In this document: in pieces, positions 43,359 through 51,733 of the stretch
Position numbering within the stretch: the stretch's first letter is position 1
Layout of the letters: every line of letters begins with the position of its first letter
From: an uncultured Eubacteriales bacterium
Lineage (GTDB): Bacteria; Bacillota; Clostridia; Christensenellales; Aristaeellaceae
NCBI GenBank assembly: GCA_902790175.1
Contig: CADAQZ010000004.1
Span: 1 to 64,000, forward strand
Reading direction: 5' to 3'
Length of the DNA stretch: 64,000 bases
Position numbers and translations under genes: made by a program
The notes under the pieces: generated by a model
Seen by the model: the letters and a program-made list of their open reading frames with translations, nothing else
What the model was told of the DNA's origin: nothing
Databases searched by the model: none

Positions 43359-44722
43359 TCCAGTTTCGCAGGGCGGGCGGGCGCGAGCGCAAGTTCGGCG
43401 CGGAGAGCCTGCTGGTGTTGGGCTTCCTGGCGATCATCCTCGTGGGGACCGTCCTGCTCGCGCTGCCCGTGTCCTCCAAGAGCGGCCGCAGCGTGGGGCT
43501 GTTCAACAGTCTGTTCACGGCCACCTCGGCGGTGTGTGTCACGGGCCTTGTGGCGGTGGACACCTGCACGACGTTTTCCGTGTTCGGGCAGGCGGTGCTG
43601 CTGGGGCTGATCGAGGTCGGCGGCCTGGGCTTCATGGCGTTCGCGACGATGATCATGGTGATGCTCGGGCGGCGGATCTCGCTGAAGGGCCGCATGCTGA
43701 TCCGCGAATCGATGAACGGCGCGTCGCTTTCGGACCTTTCGGGCGTCACGCGGCTGTACCTCATGCTGGCGCTGGGCATCGAATTGATCGGCGCGGGGCT
43801 GCTGTCCATCCGCTTCATCCCGATGTTCGGGCTTCGGCGCGGGCTGTGGATGGCGCTTTTTCACGCCGTCAGCGCATTCTGCAACGCCGGGTTTGACCTG
43901 TTCGGCGGCTTCTCCAGCCTGACGGCCTTCGCCCACGACCCGCTGGTGCTTCTGACGGTGGCGCTGCTGATCGTGCTGGGCGGCCTGGGCTTTTCGGTGA
44001 TCCTGGAGGCGCTGCGCAACCGGCAGGGCTTTCGGGGGCTGACGCTGCACGCGCGCATCGTGCTGATGCTGACGCCGCTGCTGCTGCTGGCCGGGACGCT
44101 GTTCTACCTGCTGGCGGAGTGGAAGGGCGCGGATACGCTGGCCCCGCTCGGCGCGGGCGACAAGCTGATGAACGCCTTTTTCCAGTCCGTGACGATGCGC
44201 ACGGCGGGCTTCAACTCCATCGACCTGTCGCGGCTGAAGGACGGCTCCAAGCTGTTCAGCTGCCTATTGATGATGATCGGGGCCTCCCCCGCCTCCACCG
44301 GCGGCGGCATGAAGACCACGACGGTGGCCGTGTTCGCGCTCTTGATGCTCAGCGTCGTGAAGGGCGAGGGCGAGGTGAACATCGCGCGCCGCCGCCTGTC
44401 GGGCGACGTGACGCGCCGGGCGCTGGCGGTGGTGGCGCTGTTCATGACAATGTTGATCGTCGGTTCGCTGGCCGTGTCGCTGATCGAGGACGGGCGGTTT
44501 GCGCTGGCCGACGTGATGTTCGAGGCGTCCAGCGCGATGGGCACGGTCGGCGTGTCCGCCATCGGCACGCCCAATTTGCGGCCCGCCAGCCGCGCCGTAC
44601 TGCTGCCGATGATGTTCCTGGGGCGCATCGGCCCGCTGACGCTGGCCATCGCGCTCGCCCGAAAGCAGGGCAACGCCCGGAAGCTGTCGAAGTACCCGGA
44701 GGAGAAGATCATGATCGGGTAG
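43355..44722 (+). CDS. trkH: TrkH/KtrB-family potassium uptake channel
   Basis: This 455-residue membrane protein has the four M1-P-M2 repeats of Trk/Ktr pores, with filter-like segments TSAVCVTGL, SAFCNAGF, TMRTAGFNS and SAMGTVGVS. It carries K+ inward, gated by the TrkA-like subunit encoded on the other strand of this module. The GTG start overlaps the regulator stop as GTGA, and CGGAGGAA precedes it. A bidirectional terminator follows. Confidence 0.94.
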   Translation: MIQFRRAGGRERKFGAESLLVLGFLAIILVGTVLLALPVSSKSGRSVGLFNSLFTATSAVCVTGLVAVDTCTTFSVFGQAVLLGLIEVGGLGFMAFATMIMVMLGRRISLKGRMLIRESMNGASLSDLSGVTRLYLMLALGIELIGAGLLSIRFIPMFGLRRGLWMALFHAVSAFCNAGFDLFGGFSSLTAFAHDPLVLLTVALLIVLGGLGFSVILEALRNRQGFRGLTLHARIVLMLTPLLLLAGTLFYLLAEWKGADTLAPLGAGDKLMNAFFQSVTMRTAGFNSIDLSRLKDGSKLFSCLLMMIGASPASTGGGMKTTTVAVFALLMLSVVKGEGEVNIARRRLSGDVTRRALAVVALFMTMLIVGSLAVSLIEDGRFALADVMFEASSAMGTVGVSAIGTPNLRPASRAVLLPMMFLGRIGPLTLAIALARKQGNARKLSKYPEEKIMIG

Positions 44723-44731
44723 AAGGGATAC

Positions 44732-44769
44732 AAAAAGCCCCTGAAAGCAACAGTTTTCAGGGGCTTTTT
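44732..44769. terminator. bidirectional terminator between trkH and the UlaG-like gene
   Basis: AAAAAGCCCCTGAAA pairs with TTTTCAGGGGCTTTTT, giving a T run on either strand. It serves two convergent genes. Confidence 0.92.
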
Positions 44770-44786
44770 GACGTTTTATCAGCACA

Positions 44787-45626
44787 TTAAATCTCGACGC
44801 TCGTCCGGGGGAGCTGTACGAGGCAGTCGATGTCATGCGCCTCGCAATACTTCACGAGCCGGAAGAAGGCCAGCTCGGTCTTTTCCACCAGGCGCGGCAT
44901 GCCCCGCGCGGGCCTGCCCAGCGGGGAGAAGAAGTTGTCCCAGTGCAGCGGGATGACGAGCCGCGGCCCGACCTTCTCCACCGTCTCGGCAAAGAAGCGC
45001 GCCTCGGTCGCTTCGTCGGCCTTCGCCAGCCCCGCGATGCCCAGGAACAACACGTCCGCGCGAACGCCGTCCAGCTGGCCCTCGACGTAGTTGAAGCTGG
45101 GCCGGATCAGCGCGGTCACCTCGCGCGCCTTCACCAAAAAGTCGAACAAGCCGCCCTCCCGGTAGCTGCGCAGGCGCGCGGGCTGCTTTAGCGGCGCGTC
45201 GATGGTCATTCCCAGGTCGTTGTTGAGGATCGTCGGCCTGGAGTGCAGCGACGGCAGCACCGTGACCTCGTAACCTCCGACAGCGAACGTCTCGCCGCCG
45301 CGAAATGCCACGAGCTTGTTCTCCCCCACGCCACCGCCCCGCGCCACGTTCAGCGCGGAGGAACTGCCGTACAGCGTCGCGCCGGTGCGGTTCGCCACGA
45401 AGGGCGCGTCCATCACGTGGTCGTGGTGGGAGTGGGAGATGAAGATCGCCCGCAGGCGGTCCACATGGTGCGCGTCCAGCAGCGCCCCGGCCGTCGCCTC
45501 GTCGGTCGAGGCGCTGCCGAAGATGTAGCGCGGCAGGGACGGCCGCGTGAAGTGCGCGTCGAACAGCACCTGGTCCGCGCCGTCGTCAAACAGCAGCGTC
45601 GTCGTGCCGAAGAATGTCACCTTCAT
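44787..45626 (-). CDS. metallo-beta-lactamase-fold hydrolase, UlaG-like
   Basis: This 279-residue protein has the metal motif HSHHDHVMDAP, an N-terminal VTFFGTTTLLFDDG strand pair, and a later conserved PLHWDNFF His. The fold hydrolyses esters, lactones or phosphodiesters; relatives include UlaG (ascorbate-6-phosphate lactonase), but no ascorbate genes are near. It starts 18 bases after the stop of the big EAL gene and is probably co-transcribed with it, which could hint at a link to nucleotide second messengers. Confidence 0.85.
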   Translation of the reverse strand: MKVTFFGTTTLLFDDGADQVLFDAHFTRPSLPRYIFGSASTDEATAGALLDAHHVDRLRAIFISHSHHDHVMDAPFVANRTGATLYGSSSALNVARGGGVGENKLVAFRGGETFAVGGYEVTVLPSLHSRPTILNNDLGMTIDAPLKQPARLRSYREGGLFDFLVKAREVTALIRPSFNYVEGQLDGVRADVLFLGIAGLAKADEATEARFFAETVEKVGPRLVIPLHWDNFFSPLGRPARGMPRLVEKTELAFFRLVKYCEAHDIDCLVQLPRTSVEI

Positions 45627-45644
45627 GCTTCGCTTCTCCCAGTG

Positions 45645-48600
45645 TCAGCGCCTGGCATCCCGGCACAGGGCGTCGGCGCGCTCGAACACGGAGGCCACGC
45701 TGCCGGAGCCCTCGTACTTGGCCATGCCGCAGGCGATGATCACGCCGCCGTGCTGCCTGTTCTCGCGGTTGACGCGGTCGATCTCCGCCACCAGCTCGTC
45801 GATGTACTCGAAGTCGTGGCCCTGCGCGATGGCGGCGAACTGGTCCCCCGCCACGCGGAACACCGGGCTGTGCTTGAACGCGTTGCAGATGATGGCGCAG
45901 GCGTCGCGGATCAGCTGGTCGCCCGCCTCGTGGCCGTGCTCCTCGTTCACGCGCTCCAGGTCCACCACCCGGCAGAGCGCGATGGCGTAGCGCACGGGCT
46001 GGCCGCCTTCGATCTGCCGCGCCAGCGTCTCAGACATGCTGTCGTAGGCCGTGCGGTTCTTCACGCCCGTCAGCGTGTCGAGGTTCGCGCGGCTGCGCGC
46101 CGCCGCCAGCTTGCGCTCGTAGTCCTGCTCGCGGCGCACCTGGGCGTCGATGTTGTTCACGCCGAGGATCAGCTGCGGGCCGTCCTTCTCCTCGATCATC
46201 GCGGCCTTGACGCCCACGTAGGTCGGCTCGCCGTCCAGGATCATCCGGTATTGCAGCGAGAACAAGCCGCTGCGTTTGATCTCGTCCATCACGCGCTCCA
46301 GCGTCAGAAGCGTCTGGAACTTCTCGATGTCGTCCGGGTAGACGTGGCGCACGCTCTCCTTGCGCGCCGTGGCGAAGAAGTCGTCGCCCTCCTTGGCCAG
46401 GCCGAGGCCGGCGTAATCATTGGTGGCGGTGTATTCGTAGTAGTGGCCGGTGGCCGGGTCCACCGTGTAGATGCAGATGTAGTCCTGCGAGAGGGCGTTG
46501 ATGCGGTTGTAGGTGGTCTGCTCGGCCTGGATGCGGGCGAGCGCCTCCTTCTGGCGCATCTGCGCGTCCACGTTGTTGACGCCGATGATGATGTGCTCGC
46601 GGTCGCCCTGCATGCGCACGGCCTTCATGCTCACGTAGGCGGGCTGGCCCTCGATCATCAGGCGGTAGTTCAGCACGAAGGCGCCGTGCTCGTCCAGCTC
46701 GCGGACGAAGGTCTCCTTGTGGAAGGCCTTGACCAGATCGTCCTGGTCGTCCTTGTAGACGTGTTCGAGCGCGTCCATGCGGGCGGATTCAAAGAAGTTC
46801 TCGCCGCGGCGCTCCATCGCCAGGTCCTCGTGGGCGGCGTTGGGGCTGTACTCGATGAAGGCCTCCGTCTCCAGGTTCACGTAGTAGAGGTACACGTAGT
46901 CCGCCGACAGCGCGCGGGCGATGTGGGCGTAGGTCATGTTCGGCTCGTCGCTGTCCTTCACGATGGCCAGCACGGCCACGGCCACCGCCGCGGTGCCCGT
47001 GGCGGGGTTGACGGCCACGCGGCGCAGCATCGAGTGCACGGTGCTGTCGCCGAAGCGCTCGTCCACGACGGCGCGGTTGCCGTCGCGGCTGCAGCGCATC
47101 ACCGCGGCCATGAAGCTGTAGCCGGGCACGTCCGGCATCCTGTCGAAGTCCGATTCCTCGTCCAGCTTCTCCAGGCCGAAGAACTGCTTGACGAAGCTGC
47201 GGTACGACCGGTTGGTGCGGGTGTAGGACACGCGGGAGCCGTTGACCTCGATGATGGCCGTGGGCAGCGTGTCGAAGTAGCGGCGCAGCATTTCGTCGTC
47301 CTCGCTGACGAGCGCGGCCATGTCGTAGAGGTTGATGCGGCCGATGGCGGCGTAGTACTCCGCCTCTGCCGGGTTTTCAAAGCGCATGTCCGTGCCGCTT
47401 CTGTACATGGCCAGCATGTCGTCGAAGGAGATCGGCTTGCCGTAGTAGTAGCCCTGGATCTTCGTGCAGCCGATCTCGCGCAGGAAGTCCACCTGCTCCT
47501 GGTGCTCCACGCCCTCGCAGACGGTCTCCACGCCCAGGCCGCTGGCCATGCGGGTCAGCTCGGTGAGGATGATCTTGCCCTCGTCGCCGCTCTCGAAGCG
47601 CTCCATGAAGCGCATGTCGAACTTGATCAGGTCGAAGCGGATGCTCTGCAGCACGTCCAGCGACGAGTAGCCGCTGCCGAAGTCGTCCATCCACACCTGG
47701 AAGCCCAGCGCCTGGAAGCGCTCCACCTGCTCCTTCATGAAGTCGAAATCGCTGCCGACGACGCTCTCGGTGATCTCAATGGTCAGCATCGAGCGGTCGA
47801 TGCCGGCGTCGTCCACGCGGCGGCGGATCTCCTCGACGATGTCGCAGGCGTCAAAGTCGTTGCGGGAGAGGTTCACGGACTGCGGCACCACGTTGAGGCC
47901 CACTTCGGCCTGGCGCTTCATCTTCTCCAGCACGCGCTCGACCACGTACAGGTCCAGCTTGTAGATCAGCTTGGCCTCCTCCAGCGCGGGGATGAAGGCC
48001 GCGGGCGACAGGAAGCCGCGCTCGGGGTCGATCCAGCGCGACAGCGCCTCCTCGTCGCACACCTTGGCATCCGCGGCGCGGACGATGGCCTGGTAGTACA
48101 CCTTGATCCAGCCCTCGGAGAGCGCCCGGTCGATGTTGTCGATCACGTAGCGGCGGTTCTCCGCCTGGCGGAGCATATCGGCGTCGTAGCGGCTGCTGCC
48201 GGAGACGAACGCGCCGCGGTACTGGTCGCAGGCGAACTTGGCGCGATCGCAGGCGACGGTGATGTTCACGTCCTCCAGCGCGTCGGGATAGATGCCCGCG
48301 CGGATGGGCAGGGAGTTGCCGTCGTTGGCGCTCTGGCACGCCTCATACAGCGCCTTCAGCTGGCCGTCCAGGTGCGTCTCGTCGGTCAGGGCGGCGAAGC
48401 GGTCCTGGCCGAAGTGGCTGTAGCTGTGGCCCTCGAACACGCGCGAGATGGCCTTCGCCACATCGCAGATCAGCCGGTCGCCCTCGTCGAAGCTGTGGCG
48501 GCGGTTGTACTGCTTCATGCCCAGCAAATTGAAGTACGCGAGCACCGGCTTCTGCCCGGCCTTGCGCATGACCTCGCGCTCCTCATCCGCCTGGCGCAGG

Positions 48601-49862
48601 AAAGTGCGCAGGTTCGGCAGGCCCGTCAGCGCGTCGATGCTCACCTGTCGGTTCAAATCGTCGAACGAGCGCTTCTGCTGGTCGCGCATGCGCATGAACG
48701 CGCCGGTCAACATGCCGACTTCGTCGTGGCCGCCGTAGCGCAGGTCCACGTTGTAGTCCCCCGCGGCCAGGCGCTGCGAGGCCTCGGTGAGGCGCTGCAG
48801 CGGGCGCGTGACGAAGCGCATCACGAACATGATCAGCAGCGCGTAGATCGCGGCGATCACCGCCACCAGCGGCAGTATGATGCGCAGCAGGTTCGTCCAG
48901 GAGGCGTTGACCTCCGAGACCGGCGCGGTGACGATCAGCTTCATGCCGTTGGACAGCGTCGTGAACGACAGCTGGCGCTTTTCGCCGTGGAACATGTAGC
49001 GGATCAGCTCGTCGCCGTTGTTCTCCCTCTGCGTCAGGCTCTCCAGGCCCGGCGTCTCCAGGTCCTTGGGCGAAGCGGCGTTTTCAAAGTCCGGGTGGTA
49101 GAGCACGGTGCCGTCGGCGGTGTAGAGGCAGGCGAAGCCGGTGTCGAACACGCGAATGTTCTTCACCTGCTCCACGAGCGTATCGAAGGGGATGTCCATG
49201 CCGAGCACGCCGACGAACACGCCCGCCTTGTAGATGGGCACGATGTAGGAATAGGTCCACATTTCATTGAGGAAGTGCGCCGAATACGGGCCGATCCAGG
49301 AGGGGCGCCCGCGCTCGATGGGCGTGTAATACCAGGTGGTGTGCTCGGTGTCGTTGGGGTCCAGCTCGCGTGCGTCCAGCGGCGGCTGCTCGTCAAAGCC
49401 GGTCTTGCCCACCTTGGAGTAGAAGAAGCCGTGTTCCGATTCGCTGATGTCGGGGCTGATGCAGTAGTAATACGTGACGATGCCGTTCGTGTGGCTGGCG
49501 ACGCTCTGGAAGGCCTCCCGGATGCCGGAGCAGTGGCGGGCGAGATAGGCATCCAGGCGCTTGACCTGCTCGGGCGTGCGCGGCTGGCCGGCCTCGCTGC
49601 CCGCGACGCCGCACTCCACCAGCACCGCCCCGTCCAGCGAGTCGCTGCAGATGTTGGCCGCCATTTCCACCGACTGCTCGATGCTCTCGATGTACTTCTC
49701 CAGCGATTTTTCCGTGTCCTGAGCGATCAGGTTCATGGTCTCGACCGACCTTCGATCGTTCTCCGCACGGATCGTGGTAAAGCACGCCGCAAAGACGGTC
49801 AATATGCCCGTGAGTATCGCGGCGACGGTGATCGCCGTGATCTTTACGCGAATCGAACGCAT
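45645..49862 (-). CDS. giant membrane receptor: Cache, HAMP, degenerate GGDEF, EAL, two sensor modules, degenerate GGDEF
   Basis: This 1405-residue protein begins with a transmembrane helix (ITAITVAAILTGILTVFAA) and a periplasmic-side Cache-like region to about residue 320, then a second helix and HAMP (VTRPLQRLTEASQRLAAGDY). The first GGDEF is degenerate (GQDRF near 485). The EAL domain is intact: EALSRW near 604, IEITES, MDDFGSGYSS near 725, CEGVE, QGYYYGKP. Two 140-residue modules of the same kind as in the 34.3 kb gene follow (about 46935-46110). A last GGDEF reads AGDQF. It is therefore a predicted phosphodiesterase driven by an outside signal. It follows the peptide-binding lipoprotein gene by 38 bases. 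Confidence 0.93.
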   Translation of the reverse strand: MRSIRVKITAITVAAILTGILTVFAACFTTIRAENDRRSVETMNLIAQDTEKSLEKYIESIEQSVEMAANICSDSLDGAVLVECGVAGSEAGQPRTPEQVKRLDAYLARHCSGIREAFQSVASHTNGIVTYYYCISPDISESEHGFFYSKVGKTGFDEQPPLDARELDPNDTEHTTWYYTPIERGRPSWIGPYSAHFLNEMWTYSYIVPIYKAGVFVGVLGMDIPFDTLVEQVKNIRVFDTGFACLYTADGTVLYHPDFENAASPKDLETPGLESLTQRENNGDELIRYMFHGEKRQLSFTTLSNGMKLIVTAPVSEVNASWTNLLRIILPLVAVIAAIYALLIMFVMRFVTRPLQRLTEASQRLAAGDYNVDLRYGGHDEVGMLTGAFMRMRDQQKRSFDDLNRQVSIDALTGLPNLRTFLRQADEEREVMRKAGQKPVLAYFNLLGMKQYNRRHSFDEGDRLICDVAKAISRVFEGHSYSHFGQDRFAALTDETHLDGQLKALYEACQSANDGNSLPIRAGIYPDALEDVNITVACDRAKFACDQYRGAFVSGSSRYDADMLRQAENRRYVIDNIDRALSEGWIKVYYQAIVRAADAKVCDEEALSRWIDPERGFLSPAAFIPALEEAKLIYKLDLYVVERVLEKMKRQAEVGLNVVPQSVNLSRNDFDACDIVEEIRRRVDDAGIDRSMLTIEITESVVGSDFDFMKEQVERFQALGFQVWMDDFGSGYSSLDVLQSIRFDLIKFDMRFMERFESGDEGKIILTELTRMASGLGVETVCEGVEHQEQVDFLREIGCTKIQGYYYGKPISFDDMLAMYRSGTDMRFENPAEAEYYAAIGRINLYDMAALVSEDDEMLRRYFDTLPTAIIEVNGSRVSYTRTNRSYRSFVKQFFGLEKLDEESDFDRMPDVPGYSFMAAVMRCSRDGNRAVVDERFGDSTVHSMLRRVAVNPATGTAAVAVAVLAIVKDSDEPNMTYAHIARALSADYVYLYYVNLETEAFIEYSPNAAHEDLAMERRGENFFESARMDALEHVYKDDQDDLVKAFHKETFVRELDEHGAFVLNYRLMIEGQPAYVSMKAVRMQGDREHIIIGVNNVDAQMRQKEALARIQAEQTTYNRINALSQDYICIYTVDPATGHYYEYTATNDYAGLGLAKEGDDFFATARKESVRHVYPDDIEKFQTLLTLERVMDEIKRSGLFSLQYRMILDGEPTYVGVKAAMIEEKDGPQLILGVNNIDAQVRREQDYERKLAAARSRANLDTLTGVKNRTAYDSMSETLARQIEGGQPVRYAIALCRVVDLERVNEEHGHEAGDQLIRDACAIICNAFKHSPVFRVAGDQFAAIAQGHDFEYIDELVAEIDRVNRENRQHGGVIIACGMAKYEGSGSVASVFERADALCRDARR

Positions 49863-49900
49863 CCTCTCACCCTCCGACAGGTGTGTGTTTTACAGAAATA

Positions 49901-51553
49901 TCAGTCGCCGACGGACATGCGCCGGTAGTTGTTCTTCACGGAGCCGTTCCACGACACGCTGAAGCCGTCCACGCGCTCGCTGGTGACGTAGAAGCGATAG
50001 CGTGAGAACAGCGGGATCCAGGCCGCGTCGTCCTGCACGATGATCTTCTCCAGTTCCCGGTACTCCTCAAGGCGCGCCTTGGGATCGGAGATGGTGCGCG
50101 CGTCGCGCACCCGCCGCATGATATCGACGTTCGCGTAGCAGAGGCTGCGGAACGCGGTGTTGTCGCGGTTGCCGAAGAACGTGTAGACGAAGTTGTCCGG
50201 GTCGTTGTAGTCCGCGGTCCATGTGGCCGCGTAGCAGGGCAGCTGCCCGGTCTTGCGCAGGCGCATGAACTCGTTTTCGTCCAAGATCTCCACCGCCGCG
50301 CGCACGCCGATCTTCTTCCACATCTCCACGGTCATGTCCACCAGCGCGGTCTCCCACTGGGTCGACGTGGACTTGACGCAGACGGTCAGGTCAAAGCCGT
50401 CGGGATAGCCGGCCTCCTCCAGAAGCGCCCGGGCCGCGTCCGCGTTGCAGGGGATCTCGGGAAGGTCCGGGTTGAAGCCGTACAGGCCGTGCGGGAAGAT
50501 GCCGTTTTCCAGCGTGCCGCGCCCGCTGTACACCGCGTCCAGCAGCATCGTGCGGTTCAACGCCATCTGCAGCGCCTTGCGCACGCGCGCGTCGTCCAGC
50601 GGCGCGACGGACTCGTTCAGCGCGAAATAGGTGATGCCGATCTGCAGCACTTCGTGGAGCCGGTCGCGGTAGATGTCGCCGTGGAGGAAGAACTCCGCGG
50701 AGTTGCCCAGCTCGTCCAGGTCCAGTATGTCCAGCTCGCCCTGCTCGAACAGCTTGCGCACGGCCTCGGATTCCGTCAAAAAGCGCAGGTCGAGGCCCTC
50801 GCAGGCGGGCGCGCCAGACCAGCAGTTCGAGTTTGCCGTGAGTAGCATGCCGGTGCCCGGCGTCCAGTACGTCAGTATGAACGGGCCGGTGCCGATCGTG
50901 CAGGCGGGGTCGATGCCGAAGGCGTCGCCCGCGGCCTCGGTGGTCTCCTCGTCGAGGATCGAGGCGCCGGGCACCGTCATGCAGGCCAGGAACGCCTCGG
51001 ACGGCTCCTCCAGCGTGATGGCAAAGTCCAGATCGCCCAGCAGCTCAAAGCCCTCCAGCTGCTCCGTCTCGCCGCGCTCCAGCCGGCCCGCGCCGTCGAT
51101 CACCTCGGCGATGTCGCGGTTGCAGGACTTGGGATGCATCAGAAGGCGCGTCAGCGTGTACTTGACGTCCGATGCCGTCAGCGGCGAGCCGTTGCTGAAC
51201 TTCACGCCCGGGCGCAGGTGGAACGTGTAGGTGCGCCCGTCCTCGGACACCTCCCAGCGCTCGGCCAGCGAGGGCAGTATCTCGATGCCGCCGTCCGCGC
51301 TGTTCTCCATCTCCACGAGGCGGTCAAACACGTTCTGGGCGACGGTGTAGTGGATCGAGGTGCACTGGAAATCCACCGTGTCGGGCTCGTCCTCCACGGC
51401 GACGAGGAAGCGCGAGGTGTCCAGGTCCTCCTCGCGCGTCGGCTCCTGCGCCGACGGCTTGCGGGCGGGGGCGCATGCGCTCAGCGCCAGCGCCGCCATG
51501 ACGAGCGTCAGCAGCAGGCAGGCGAGCTTTGCGCGCCGTTGCGGGTTCTTCAT
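49901..51553 (-). CDS. peptide/nickel-type solute-binding lipoprotein (family 5)
   Basis: This 550-residue extracellular protein has a lipoprotein signal ending ALSACAP and the SBP_bac_5 pattern (SLAERWEVSEDGRTYTFHLRPGVKFSNG). Such proteins deliver oligopeptides to Dpp/Opp importers, but no permease or ATPase gene is nearby. Instead it is the first gene before the membrane EAL receptor in the same direction, so it may present its ligand to that receptor's Cache-like domain. That role is inference. GGGAGAGG precedes the ATG. Confidence 0.92.
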   Translation of the reverse strand: MKNPQRRAKLACLLLTLVMAALALSACAPARKPSAQEPTREEDLDTSRFLVAVEDEPDTVDFQCTSIHYTVAQNVFDRLVEMENSADGGIEILPSLAERWEVSEDGRTYTFHLRPGVKFSNGSPLTASDVKYTLTRLLMHPKSCNRDIAEVIDGAGRLERGETEQLEGFELLGDLDFAITLEEPSEAFLACMTVPGASILDEETTEAAGDAFGIDPACTIGTGPFILTYWTPGTGMLLTANSNCWSGAPACEGLDLRFLTESEAVRKLFEQGELDILDLDELGNSAEFFLHGDIYRDRLHEVLQIGITYFALNESVAPLDDARVRKALQMALNRTMLLDAVYSGRGTLENGIFPHGLYGFNPDLPEIPCNADAARALLEEAGYPDGFDLTVCVKSTSTQWETALVDMTVEMWKKIGVRAAVEILDENEFMRLRKTGQLPCYAATWTADYNDPDNFVYTFFGNRDNTAFRSLCYANVDIMRRVRDARTISDPKARLEEYRELEKIIVQDDAAWIPLFSRYRFYVTSERVDGFSVSWNGSVKNNYRRMSVGD

Positions 51554-51733
51554 GGCGGCCTCTCCCTTCGCGCGCGGGCCGTGCCCGGGCGTTCCGTGTC
51601 AGTTCTTGCGGCTGTTAGCTACATATAACTTGCCCAGTATATAGACAATTATAACAAACCGGCCTTGTGCCCGTCTACCATATTTTACGAAAAGCGGCAA
51701 CAAATCGCATTTTGGGCGCATTCCGCGCACATT

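Noticed and set aside
45243..49928. A 1561-codon plus-strand frame opposite the large EAL gene
   Set aside because: Antisense shadow of a gene with clear HAMP, EAL and GGDEF motifs; repetitive Val/His/Ala-rich composition.
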